A stretch of 57,225 nt of DNA. Source: Fibrobacter sp. (GTDB taxonomy: Bacteria > Fibrobacterota > Fibrobacteria > Fibrobacterales > Fibrobacteraceae). The stretch covers positions 1 through 57,225 of the forward strand of contig JAAZFC010000015.1 in NCBI GenBank assembly GCA_012511955.1, read 5' to 3'. Positions within the stretch are counted from its first letter, which is position 1. Each line of letters starts with the position of its first letter. The notes under the pieces were generated by a model. The model made no database searches. It had not been told where the DNA came from and saw only the letters and a list, made by a program, of their open reading frames with translations. The position numbers and the translations under genes are program-made. This document shows, piece by piece, positions 1 to 7,506 of the stretch.

Positions 1-334
1 ACCTAAGTTTTCGCTGCCCACTTTTGAGGATTGTAAATTTGCATTAAAGCAAAATACCACAATGAAAATTCAGTTAAAATATTACAATCAAAAGTAGCTG
101 TTGTTTTGAAGTGTTTTGGGAAACGGATTGCTAAAAAACTTCGGCTATTCTAAAATATCCGCAATCTCAATCCGAAACAGCAAAATTTACGGAGATTATT
201 CCTAAATGCGGTGAATAAACACTTTATAACCTTGAAAAAGAAGTGTAATTCATTATATTATTCGTAGATTAAAATTTGAATTTTTGTCCGAAACAAACTG
301 CCCGAAGAAAATATAAACAAAGGAATAATCAAGA
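1..334. other. Intergenic left edge, nothing recognised
   Basis: AT-rich sequence with many stops in the frames I checked by eye. I found no credible coding remnant, RNA gene or repeat. The last 20 bases carry an AAGGA ribosome binding site for the ion channel gene that follows. Confidence 0.5.
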
Positions 335-1138
335 ATGAGTAAGCTGTTTCTTAAAGATTCGTTTGTTTTATTATTAGTCACACTAAATGCTTTAGTTGTT
401 TTTTTTAGTGGTTTTGACTTAACAAGTTCTGTACAAAAAGTGTTGATATATGCAGATGTTTGTTTCACAGTAGCATTTGTGTATGAAGCGATAGTGAAAG
501 TCAAAACTGCTGGTTGGCGTGGATATTGGGAGCAAGGTTGGAATAAATTTGATTTTGTTCTTGTGCTAGTTTCTATTCCTTCAATATTAATAGTTTTTTT
601 ACAGTTAGATATTATAGATGCAAGTTATTTGTTAGTGCTTAGAACATTAAGGGTATTTAAAGTTTTTAGATTTTTTAGCTTCGTACCTGATGTAGAAAAA
701 CTACTAAGCAGCATTAAAAGAGGTTTAAAAGCATCAGTTTTGCTTTTGATTACTTTTGCAACATTTCTCTTCGTTATCAGCATTCTCTCAAATAATTTAT
801 TTAAAGAAGCAGAGGCTTTTAAAGATCCTGCAACTTCTTTATATACCATGATGCAGTTGATCTCAATTGAGGGGTGGTATGAAATACCATTAGCCATTCA
901 AACTGATATGCCAGGAGCGAGCGTCTTTTTAACAAGATTATACTTTGTGGTATTACTCATTGTAGGAGGTATGTTTGGAATGTCTTTTATTAACGCTGTA
1001 TTAGTTGATGCGATGGTTATGGATAATAACGATGAATTAGACAGCAAAGTAGATAAGTTAAATACTGATTTAGTAGCTGAACTAGAACAAATAAAAAAGA
1101 CTTTAGAAGAGCTAAAGCACAACAATCGTTTTAATTGA
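335..1138 (+). CDS. Voltage-gated cation channel, one-domain (S1-S6) type
   Basis: A 267-residue inner-membrane protein with the layout of bacterial voltage-gated Na+/Ca2+ channels. The first about 130 residues hold S1-S4; S4 reads LRTLRVFKVFRFF with basic residues about every third position, as in a voltage sensor. S5 follows, then a pore loop ending in TMMQLISIEGWYEIP, where the EGW occupies the place of the LESW filter in NaChBac-type channels. After S6 the last about 40 residues are acidic and heptad-like (KVDKLNTDLVAELEQIKKTLEEL), a likely tetramer-forming coiled coil. AAGGA lies about 9 bases before the ATG. The gene's end overlaps the convergent nuclease gene by 8 bases. Ion selectivity (Na+ or Ca2+) cannot be decided from the filter. 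Confidence 0.85.
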   Translation: MSKLFLKDSFVLLLVTLNALVVFFSGFDLTSSVQKVLIYADVCFTVAFVYEAIVKVKTAGWRGYWEQGWNKFDFVLVLVSIPSILIVFLQLDIIDASYLLVLRTLRVFKVFRFFSFVPDVEKLLSSIKRGLKASVLLLITFATFLFVISILSNNLFKEAEAFKDPATSLYTMMQLISIEGWYEIPLAIQTDMPGASVFLTRLYFVVLLIVGGMFGMSFINAVLVDAMVMDNNDELDSKVDKLNTDLVAELEQIKKTLEELKHNNRFN

Positions 1139-2195
1139 TTTTATCATAATTTTCTACAGTTTTTAACATGGCTTCACTAAAGTTAAATATGTCATCTAAA
1201 CTTAGAATTTCTGATTTTATCTCTTTCTTTTGGTCATCAAAAGTTGCTATGTATTTTTTAATTCCATTAAAGTATAGTCGGCATATTGGTTTTCGATTAT
1301 TGTCGTCAAGCAGTATAGCGAAATAAGATTGAGCATCACGATAAACTACTCTTTCAGATGAGATATGCTGCCTAAGAATAGTTTTTACTATCATAAAGCC
1401 TTCCAGCTCTTCTTCCGTTGTGATTATTTTATTTTTCGACTTTGGCTCAGAAGCCTTATCCTCAACTTCTTTTACTGAATCATCTTCTTTATTGAGTGCT
1501 GTTTTAAGCCTTTCAGTTATTAGATCACTTATGTGTTGTTTAATTGATTTTTTTGTGAGTTTTGTAAGCTGTTCTAAAACCTTTGCTGTTATCATACCTG
1601 GATAAACTTGTCTAGCAAAATGTCTGACAAAATCTGCGCTTGGATCTGTTAATTCTTGTTGTAATAATTGTTTAAGTTCGTTTAAGTATTTTAAATCGCT
1701 TGCGGCATTTACAATGCTATCTATGTCAAAATTCGATTTATGGAATTTCTTTAGTTCTTCAATTTGGTTGTCTTTTATCTCTGTAATATTGAATTCTAAA
1801 AAAGGTTTTTCATCCATTTTGTTAGGTTCGACTAAATCGGAATAAAAGCGATAATTAATTCCATTAGTAAGCAATCCAAATTTTGCATTTGAGACGTGAA
1901 AGTATCTTAAAAGTTGTCCGTCGTGAAGGTTTAAATTTTGTCTCCAATCCTTACATTCTACTAATATCGTTGGTTTTCCATCTTTCATAATTGCATAATC
2001 TATTTTCTCTCCTTTTTTGGTACCGATGTCAGTAATAAATTCAGGTACTACTTCTAATGGATTAAAAACATCATAACCCAAAACTTGCAAAAAAGGCATA
2101 ATAAATGCATTTTTTGTAGCTTCTTCGGTTTGAATTTGGTCTTTCAGTGTGTTGGCTCTTTCTGCAATTTGTTTCAAGTTGTTTTTAAAATCCAT
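1131..2195 (-). CDS. Stand-alone type I restriction R-subunit N-terminal (HSDR_N) nuclease domain protein
   Basis: A 354-residue protein. The N-terminal half matches the HsdR N-terminal nuclease fold: a conserved Glu-containing helix (TEEATKNAFIMPFLQVLGYD), then GEKIDYAIMKDGKPTILVECKDW, which gives the D...ExK metal-binding set of PD-(D/E)XK nucleases. The helicase/translocase part of HsdR is absent. The C-terminal part (from about residue 230) has a charged linker and a domain I do not recognise. Such single-domain proteins are widespread and usually have no HsdM/HsdS partner, and none is nearby. It could act in DNA restriction or repair, or be a relic; the intact length and motifs favour a functional gene. 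Confidence 0.7.
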   Translation of the reverse strand: MDFKNNLKQIAERANTLKDQIQTEEATKNAFIMPFLQVLGYDVFNPLEVVPEFITDIGTKKGEKIDYAIMKDGKPTILVECKDWRQNLNLHDGQLLRYFHVSNAKFGLLTNGINYRFYSDLVEPNKMDEKPFLEFNITEIKDNQIEELKKFHKSNFDIDSIVNAASDLKYLNELKQLLQQELTDPSADFVRHFARQVYPGMITAKVLEQLTKLTKKSIKQHISDLITERLKTALNKEDDSVKEVEDKASEPKSKNKIITTEEELEGFMIVKTILRQHISSERVVYRDAQSYFAILLDDNNRKPICRLYFNGIKKYIATFDDQKKEIKSEILSLDDIFNFSEAMLKTVENYDKIN

Positions 2196-2228
2196 AATTT
2201 ATCTCATTTCAGTTTATGTGTTCATTAG

Positions 2229-2408
2229 TTAACATATTTTAATATATGTTATTCTAAAACCTTAACCAAGGTTTATATTTATAATGAAGAAACAAACACG
2301 CGTCTAAAAAAGGAGGGGATGTTCAACATGTACTACAGTTTTGATAACATGGATTCTGACTATAGCATCAAGAATAACGGGTTTTCCGTGCGTTGCCTCC
2401 AAGACTAA
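2229..2408 (+). pseudogene. FISUMP-domain C-terminal remnant
   Basis: A short open stretch ends in SIKNNGFSVRCLQD followed by TAA, the typical last residues of the Fibrobacter succinogenes major paralogous (FISUMP) domain of secreted lipoproteins. The frame opens after a TAG at 2226-2228 and has no start before the ATGs at 2319 and 2328. A purine-rich AAAGGAGGGG sits at 2309-2318, so a 26-residue peptide starting at 2328 could be translated. The signal peptide and the rest of the domain are missing. Two 7-bp inverted repeats (2231-2250 and 2257-2274) lie within it. Most likely the tail of a deleted gene; a real micro-gene is a weaker alternative. Confidence 0.6.
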
Positions 2409-2418
2409 GCGTCGTTTT

Positions 2419-3387
2419 TTAACGATCTTTCATTTGTTCTGCAATCCAATTAAAAGTTTTTTCCATGCCAACTTTTAAAGGAATTGACGGAGCCCAACCG
2501 AGAACTTGTTTAATCAGAGTATTGTCAGAATTACGGCCTCGAACGCCTTGGGGAGCTGTTAAATCGTAATCGTATTCCACTTTTATACCCGCGAAATCCG
2601 CTGCCATATCATGGAGTCCTTTGATGGAAATAAGTTCATCGGAACCTAAATTAATGGGGTCAGTGAAATCTGATTCCATTAAACGATTTACTCCTATTAC
2701 GCAATCATCTATGTACATAAATGAGCGGGTTTGCAGGCCATCGCCCCACATATTTACTCGGTGATTGCCACTTTTTTGCGCTTCCAACACTTTCCGTATT
2801 GCTGCTGCAGGGGCTTTTTCTCTACCGCCTTCAAAAGTTCCCAAGGGGCCATATACATTGTGAAATCTTGCTATTCTAACATCTATGCCATGCTCTTTGC
2901 CGAGATAATAGTACAATCTTTCCGAAAATAGTTTTTCTAAACCGTATAAAAGGTCTGGTTGCGCAGGCCAAGCATCGCTTTCTTTTAATGCAGCGGAATC
3001 GGCGCTTGTTTGTTTAGTTTCGTTATATACACAGGCGCTGGAAGAGTAAAAGATTTTTTTGGGTCTATATTTAACTGCTAGTTTTGCTGTGGTGGTGTTA
3101 ATTTCAATGGATAAACCACAGTCAAATTGGTTAAGTTCACAAAAACCAATACCACCCATATTGCAAGCAAAATTGTAAACTTCGTCAAAATTGCCTTCTT
3201 TGAAAATATCATCCATGGGCTCATATTTTGAAGCGTCCTGCACAATGTTATTCGCTTCAGAATGAACTTGATACCAGTCTTTGGTGTCTTTTATATCGAC
3301 TATGGTAACATTATGATTGTTTTTGATTTTATTTTTTGCAACAAAGCCACCAATAAAACCACCGCCGCCTAATATTAAAATGTTCAT
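2419..3387 (-). CDS. GDP-mannose 3,5-epimerase-like NAD-dependent epimerase
   Basis: A 322-residue extended SDR enzyme. The N-terminus has the NAD-binding GGGGFIGG. NMGGIGF, SSSACVY, LKESDAWPAQP, YGLEK (the YxxxK pair), RFHNVYGPLGTFEGGREKAPAA, MWGDGLQTRSF and VRGRNSDN closely follow plant GDP-mannose 3,5-epimerase, including the Cys of SSSAC and the Lys of GREKAP used for double epimerisation. The family converts GDP-D-mannose to GDP-L-galactose or GDP-L-gulose. In bacteria this would feed a surface polysaccharide, but no glycosyltransferase cluster is nearby. A related nucleotide-sugar epimerase is possible; the substrate is inferred from motifs. Cytoplasmic, apparently a single-gene unit. 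Confidence 0.8.
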   Translation of the reverse strand: MNILILGGGGFIGGFVAKNKIKNNHNVTIVDIKDTKDWYQVHSEANNIVQDASKYEPMDDIFKEGNFDEVYNFACNMGGIGFCELNQFDCGLSIEINTTTAKLAVKYRPKKIFYSSSACVYNETKQTSADSAALKESDAWPAQPDLLYGLEKLFSERLYYYLGKEHGIDVRIARFHNVYGPLGTFEGGREKAPAAAIRKVLEAQKSGNHRVNMWGDGLQTRSFMYIDDCVIGVNRLMESDFTDPINLGSDELISIKGLHDMAADFAGIKVEYDYDLTAPQGVRGRNSDNTLIKQVLGWAPSIPLKVGMEKTFNWIAEQMKDR

Positions 3388-3447
3388 GATTTTTCCTTTT
3401 TATTTTGTAGCACAATTATAGCAAATGCTCAAAAATATACAAGAAAC

Positions 3448-3723
3448 TTAATCCCCCTCGATTTGCGGGGTAGGAGAGGGATCTTGCCCCAAAAGCTGGT
3501 TCCATTTGTCGAAAACGGGCTTTTCTAAGGCTTCTTCCCTAAACTCATCGGGGGTCATAATGGGAATGCCGCTTATAATAGGATAGTTGCGTTCGCAAGT
3601 GGCACAGCTAAGCATGCCTTCTAAAACCTCATCGTTATCGGTGTCCAGTGTAAAGATTTGCAGATCCAAATCGCTTTTATCAAAAGGACAGCAGAGCTTT
3701 TCTTCTATGGTTTTTAACTTCAT
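3448..3723 (-). CDS. Trm112-like zinc-ribbon protein
   Basis: A 91-residue protein of the Trm112p/UPF0434 type. It has one Cys pair near the start (LCCPFD), a second at CATC, and the typical YPIISGIPIM strand. In eukaryotes and archaea Trm112 is the activating subunit of class I SAM methyltransferases. Here it is the last gene of a four-gene operon whose first gene is such a methyltransferase. The start lies 1 base after the stop of the ThiE-like gene, with a GGAGA ribosome binding site inside that gene's end. A partnership with the methyltransferase is inference; the family assignment is fairly firm. Confidence 0.75.
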   Translation of the reverse strand: MKLKTIEEKLCCPFDKSDLDLQIFTLDTDNDEVLEGMLSCATCERNYPIISGIPIMTPDEFREEALEKPVFDKWNQLLGQDPSPTPQIEGD

Positions 3724-3724
3724 T

Positions 3725-4342
3725 TTAATCTCCTAGTTGCGCCACTAATTCGCGCACAATTTGTTGAGGATGGGGGTGATTCATCACCGCCGAAATCACG
3801 GCCACCCCGTCAAAAGGCAAGCCCCGCAGTTCGCTGAGGTTTTGCGCATTAATGCCCCCCGCCAAGTACAGCGGTTTCGGGGTCAGTTTACGACATTGCA
3901 CAATGGTTTCGGGGCGCACAATTTCACAGCTTGTCACCGTAGGCGAGGGGAAAACCGAGCAAAAAGAGTAGTAATCCACCGGAGCATCTTGCTCCACCAC
4001 GCTTAAATCATTTTCCAAGGTTAGTCCGGTAATAGCATTTCGGGGAAGTTGTGCCCAAATATCTTGCCAATTTGCGGGCAAAGCATCGAAATGCACCCCA
4101 TCCAGGGCGTATTCTTTGAGCATTTCCCATTTATTGTTGATTAATACGGGAACAGAACTATCTTCCCAAATTTGCAGCACTTTTTCCACCACCGCACCCA
4201 GCTTTTGCTCTGCTTCGGGATTATCCCAAATTTGCACCGCCGCAATAGCTTCGCCGGTGATTTGTTGCAGTTGCCGGGTCATGGTTTCCAAATTCTGAGC
4301 GGAATCCACCACCACATAAATCCCTTTATGCAGTTGCTTCAT
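3725..4342 (-). CDS. ThiE/TenI-like protein (thiamine phosphate synthase superfamily)
   Basis: A 205-residue TIM-barrel protein of the ThiE/TenI family. Recognisable blocks are DGVHFDA, DYYSFCSVFPSPT (the FGPVFPTxTK phosphate loop of ThiE), PLYLAGGINAQNL and GVAVISAVM. ThiE joins the pyrimidine and thiazole halves of thiamine; TenI is a thiazole tautomerase. The strand that normally reads VQxRxK and binds pyrimidine pyrophosphate reads VQIWDN here, so the usual Arg and Lys are missing and classic synthase activity is doubtful. Third gene of the TPP-riboswitch operon, 1 base downstream of the AIR-synthase-like gene. Family confident, exact reaction open. Confidence 0.75.
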   Translation of the reverse strand: MKQLHKGIYVVVDSAQNLETMTRQLQQITGEAIAAVQIWDNPEAEQKLGAVVEKVLQIWEDSSVPVLINNKWEMLKEYALDGVHFDALPANWQDIWAQLPRNAITGLTLENDLSVVEQDAPVDYYSFCSVFPSPTVTSCEIVRPETIVQCRKLTPKPLYLAGGINAQNLSELRGLPFDGVAVISAVMNHPHPQQIVRELVAQLGD

Positions 4343-4343
4343 A

Positions 4344-5393
4344 TTATTTTAAACCTGCTTGCATAGATTGGGCAAAAACGCCCCAGTAGGGATCTTCTTC
4401 GGCGTATTCCAAAGCTTCTTTCTGCCCATTTTGCACCACGCTTTTGGTATTTTCCGCTAAAGTTCGCCCCACCACCGCCGCACTTATCCCAGCGTCTTGC
4501 AAAAGCTTCACAATTTCCGCACTTGCGGCAGGATCGCAGGCCAAAACCAGACTTCCCGTACCCACACATCTAAAAGGATCCAGCTGAAATAGCCCACACA
4601 GCGCTTTTTGCTCATTTCCCAAAGGAATCTGGTTTTGTTGCACTAACACGCCCACGCCTCCGGCGGCGCACATTTCGTAAATCGTACCCAAAACGCCACC
4701 TTCGGTAACATCGTGTAAGGCAGAAATCTTTGCTAGCATCTCGGGCTGCTGCCGTAAAGCCTGCACTTCGGACAGCACAGAAGTTTGATAAAAACTCTGG
4801 GCTAAACTGTGCTGCACCTCAGCGCCCAAATGCTTGCGCACATGCTCGGGAAAGCTTTTGGCCAATATGGCCGAGCTTGTAAGCGCTGCGCTTTTGGTGG
4901 CAATAATATCTTGCCCCGGCTTTACTTGGGCGGTGGTCTTAGCTTGGGCTAATTCCACCTGGGCAAACATAGTTACCCCCCCAGAAATGGTGGTATTAGT
5001 CACCTGATCAAAGCCCGTATGCCCACCGGTGATAGCGATGCCCATTTCTGCACAAAATTGGTGGATATAATTCCAATATTCTTGCAAAGAATCATTGCTC
5101 ATAGAGGCAGGCAAATTAAAGACAAATTGGGCGTATTGGGGCAAAAAACCACTGGTGGCTACATCGTTGGCGGTTAGCACCACCGAAAGCCAGGCGGATT
5201 CTTTGATCCCTATGGTGGGAATCAAGCTCGTGGGGTCGCTGGCCATAACCAAAGCTTGGGTATCATTAAGCTTTACCACGGCGGTATCTACGCCAAATTG
5301 TGGCCCTTGCACCACATTGGGGTTGGCAAAACCAGCATTTTTAATCATCAAGTTTTCTAGGGAACTGCGATCTATCTTTCCTAAACGGCCCAT
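4344..5393 (-). CDS. AIR-synthase-related protein (HypE/ThiL/PurM superfamily)
   Basis: A 349-residue two-domain protein of the AIRS superfamily, whose members bind ATP and phosphorylate or activate small substrates (PurM, ThiL, HypE, SelD). The N-terminal segment GPQFGVDTAVV...VMASDPTSLIPTIG and VVLTANDVATSGFLP is closer to HypE-like members than to ThiL, whose GDDAA metal-binding motif is changed to VDTAV. TGGHTGFD and HDVTEGGVLGT are the other family landmarks. Its place between a methyltransferase and a ThiE-like gene under a TPP riboswitch suggests a kinase-like step in thiamine metabolism, but a true ThiL assignment is not supported. Its start is 3 bases after the methyltransferase stop. 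Confidence 0.7.
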   Translation of the reverse strand: MGRLGKIDRSSLENLMIKNAGFANPNVVQGPQFGVDTAVVKLNDTQALVMASDPTSLIPTIGIKESAWLSVVLTANDVATSGFLPQYAQFVFNLPASMSNDSLQEYWNYIHQFCAEMGIAITGGHTGFDQVTNTTISGGVTMFAQVELAQAKTTAQVKPGQDIIATKSAALTSSAILAKSFPEHVRKHLGAEVQHSLAQSFYQTSVLSEVQALRQQPEMLAKISALHDVTEGGVLGTIYEMCAAGGVGVLVQQNQIPLGNEQKALCGLFQLDPFRCVGTGSLVLACDPAASAEIVKLLQDAGISAAVVGRTLAENTKSVVQNGQKEALEYAEEDPYWGVFAQSMQAGLK

Positions 5394-5396
5394 GAT

Positions 5397-6128
5397 TTAC
5401 CTATCTGTAAATTGAATATACATGCCAAAAAAGTCTCCCACTGGTACATCCCATTTTTTTATGGGAAACCATTTCGGCAAACCAGTACAATGCCATTTAA
5501 GGGTGTATTTACGCCCTTGAAGTGCTTTGTCAATGATCTTGCGCAAAGTCCTTGGAGTATAAAAGGTTGCGGTGTTGTAATATTGGTTTTTACCCACGGC
5601 TTGTTGGGCGCGACGGCGAATAATTTTAGGGGTATTGCGATTCATCATTCCCATAATTATCCCATATTTAGCCACTCGGGCGGCTTCTTGTAGCACTTGC
5701 ACCGGATCTTTATAATATTCAAAAGTGGTGATAAAACCCACCGCATCATAGCTTTGATCTTTAAAAGGTAAATGATGGGAGTCTGCCATGACCAAATCAC
5801 CATCAAAACGGTACAGTGCTTGGGAAAGCATAAAAGGGGAGATATCGCCCCCGGTGGATTCTAAGCCAATATCAGGCCACCAACGGGTAAAACGGGTGGT
5901 TCCACAACCAAATTCCAAAATATCTTCCACTCTTTCGTCAGCTTTAATTAGCTGTTCTAAAACGCTTTTTTGGTCGCGTTCAGCTTCTTTGTAGGGACCT
6001 TCGTAGTAATCCTCGTAGCGATCGGTGTATTCGCGGTTAAAAAACCATTCATCTCGGCCTTGCCAAGTTACTTGTTGTTGGGATATTAAGGAGGTCTTAG
6101 ATTCAGTTAATTCTTTAGTAGTTTTCAT
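5397..6128 (-). CDS. Class I SAM-dependent methyltransferase (Methyltransf_11 type)
   Basis: A 243-residue Rossmann-fold methyltransferase. Motif I is ILEFGCGTTRFT, the acidic residue that binds SAM ribose follows at GGDIS, and motif IV reads SYDAVGFITTFEYY. The C-terminal about 70 residues are basic and probably belong to substrate recognition. First gene of the TPP-riboswitch operon; the ATG follows an AGGAAAGGGA ribosome binding site (6131-6140). The substrate is unknown. Candidates are a thiamine-related metabolite or a macromolecule, with the operon's Trm112-like protein as a possible activator. That pairing is inference. Confidence 0.8.
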   Translation of the reverse strand: MKTTKELTESKTSLISQQQVTWQGRDEWFFNREYTDRYEDYYEGPYKEAERDQKSVLEQLIKADERVEDILEFGCGTTRFTRWWPDIGLESTGGDISPFMLSQALYRFDGDLVMADSHHLPFKDQSYDAVGFITTFEYYKDPVQVLQEAARVAKYGIIMGMMNRNTPKIIRRRAQQAVGKNQYYNTATFYTPRTLRKIIDKALQGRKYTLKWHCTGLPKWFPIKKWDVPVGDFFGMYIQFTDR

Positions 6129-6130
6129 AT

Positions 6131-6160
6131 TCCCTTTCCTGGGTTGACTTCGAAAAGGAA
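6131..6160 (-). promoter_or_regulatory. Likely ribosome-binding-site sequestering hairpin of the TPP riboswitch
   Basis: Between the aptamer and the methyltransferase ATG, TTCCT (6160-6156 on the minus strand) can pair with AGGAA (6140-6136), the 5' part of the purine-rich ribosome binding site. This would hide the site when TPP is bound. Only 5 base pairs are seen, so translational control is suggested rather than shown. No U-run terminator is visible here. Confidence 0.4.
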
Positions 6161-6176
6161 CTAAACCATAAGTTTT

Positions 6177-6255
6177 AGCATCTCTTCGTTGGCATTACCC
6201 AAATCAGATTTTACGGGTTTGTTCTCAGCAATGTATGCACAAAGCACCCCGTGCT
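6177..6255 (-). ncRNA. TPP (THI-element) riboswitch
   Basis: Read on the minus strand, the segment holds the conserved THI-box pieces in order: GGGGTGC (6250-6244), GCTGAGA (6229-6223), ACCC, CTGA (6207-6204) and TAATGCC (6197-6191) followed by AACGAAGAGA. A closing P1 helix AGCA/TGCT joins 6255-6252 to 6180-6177. Order and spacing match the thiamine pyrophosphate aptamer. It lies in the leader of the methyltransferase, AIRS-like, ThiE-like and Trm112-like operon and should turn it down when TPP is plentiful. Confidence 0.93.
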
Positions 6256-6272
6256 TTTCACAAAGTTAATAA

Positions 6273-7487
6273 TTATTTCTTCCTAAAAGGTTTGGTTAAG
6301 GTTAGTTGAGTCTTTTTCAGCCAGCAACGCCCAGGACAACTGGCGCTGTTCGAAACATCGTTCCAAAACATGCAGTGTTGGCAAGGGTCAGTTATCAGCA
6401 AGCGGATTTTCTTAAAGCTACCCACGGCCAAAATAGCTATCACTAAAACTGTGCTAATTTGCAGGTATAGTCCTTCTTCCAATAGATAGCTCCACACATC
6501 TTCCCATTTGGCCATGCCCATTAATTGCGAACTCAAATGCCTAGCAGTGTGCCCGATCATTTTTACGCCTTCGCCATCTAGCATAACATAGTTCACTAAC
6601 ATTCCTCCAGCCAAAGCCATAAGTATTAACGACCCCATATAAAAGAACATGGTTTTAAGCCCCATGGATCTGCGAATCACCGAAAGTTCGCCCAAATTGG
6701 TGGCGGGACCGGCCAAAAAGTATGCAATTCCCACTCCAGGGCTGGCACCTAGCATCAACAAACGCTGCACCACGGGAATCGAAGGTACCGAACAGGTGTA
6801 AATGGGGATGGTTAATATAATCACGAAAATAATACTTAATATTCCAGCGCCCCCTAGCCAAGAAGCAATCCAATTAGGCGGCACTAACACACTAACTGCA
6901 GTGGCCAAAGTGAGCCCAAACAATAAATCTAAGCTGATTTCTGCACCTAAATCGAAGAAACCCCAGTTAAAAGCTCGTTTTATCCGTGTCCACAAAGGTT
7001 TTTTACGCTCTTCTTCTGTTAAGTCTTCATCTCGATGCTGAAATCCTTTTTGGTTTTCCCGATAAACCTTGCCTTGGGGCAAAACTTTGTTGCCTACAAA
7101 ACCTAAAATAAAAGATCCTACTAAAACTATGCCTACATAGTATGCCATAAATACTGGCCCCAACAAGCTAATTCCTAAAATAAGGGAAACTGGCGAAATA
7201 GCAGGGGACGATGTCATAAAAGAAAGCACTGTGCCTCGGGAAGCACCGCATTTAACCAGTCCTACTCCCAAAGGTATAACTCCGCATGAGCAAACAGGCA
7301 AAACCGCACCAATTCCCACCGCTTTAAGTAAAGGTCCCAAGCCCTTAGGTCCTAACCAGCGCGCTAAAAAATCCCGGGGCAAAAACTCCCGTATAAATGC
7401 GGCGATAGCATAACCCATAAGCACATAAGGTGCTGTTTCGGAAAGCGTATAAAAAAGAGTGCTGCTAAATTTTTCTAAAAGTTCCAA
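6273..7487 (-). CDS. Permease of the SO_0444/YraQ (DUF318) family, probable metal efflux
   Basis: A 404-residue inner-membrane protein with about eight hydrophobic segments. The repeated signature LPVCSCGVIPLGVGLVKCGASRG and, in the second half, PIYTCSVPSIPVVQRLLMLGASPG mark the DUF318/SO_0444 Cu/Zn efflux permeases. The Cys residues of CSCG and the Cys-rich tail (DPCQHCMFWNDV...SCPGRC) could bind metal. It lies upstream of the TPP riboswitch on the same strand, but the aptamer separates it from the operon, so a thiamine role is not implied. A divergent promoter region (7488-7564) separates it from the PEGA/FGE gene. Confidence 0.8.
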   Translation of the reverse strand: MELLEKFSSTLFYTLSETAPYVLMGYAIAAFIREFLPRDFLARWLGPKGLGPLLKAVGIGAVLPVCSCGVIPLGVGLVKCGASRGTVLSFMTSSPAISPVSLILGISLLGPVFMAYYVGIVLVGSFILGFVGNKVLPQGKVYRENQKGFQHRDEDLTEEERKKPLWTRIKRAFNWGFFDLGAEISLDLLFGLTLATAVSVLVPPNWIASWLGGAGILSIIFVIILTIPIYTCSVPSIPVVQRLLMLGASPGVGIAYFLAGPATNLGELSVIRRSMGLKTMFFYMGSLILMALAGGMLVNYVMLDGEGVKMIGHTARHLSSQLMGMAKWEDVWSYLLEEGLYLQISTVLVIAILAVGSFKKIRLLITDPCQHCMFWNDVSNSASCPGRCWLKKTQLTLTKPFRKK

Positions 7488-7506
7488 TTAATTTATCCAA
7501 TAGTTG

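Noticed and set aside
4344-5393. Calling the AIRS-like protein ThiL outright
   Set aside because: The GDDAA motif is missing and other blocks resemble HypE more than ThiL; only the context suggests thiamine.
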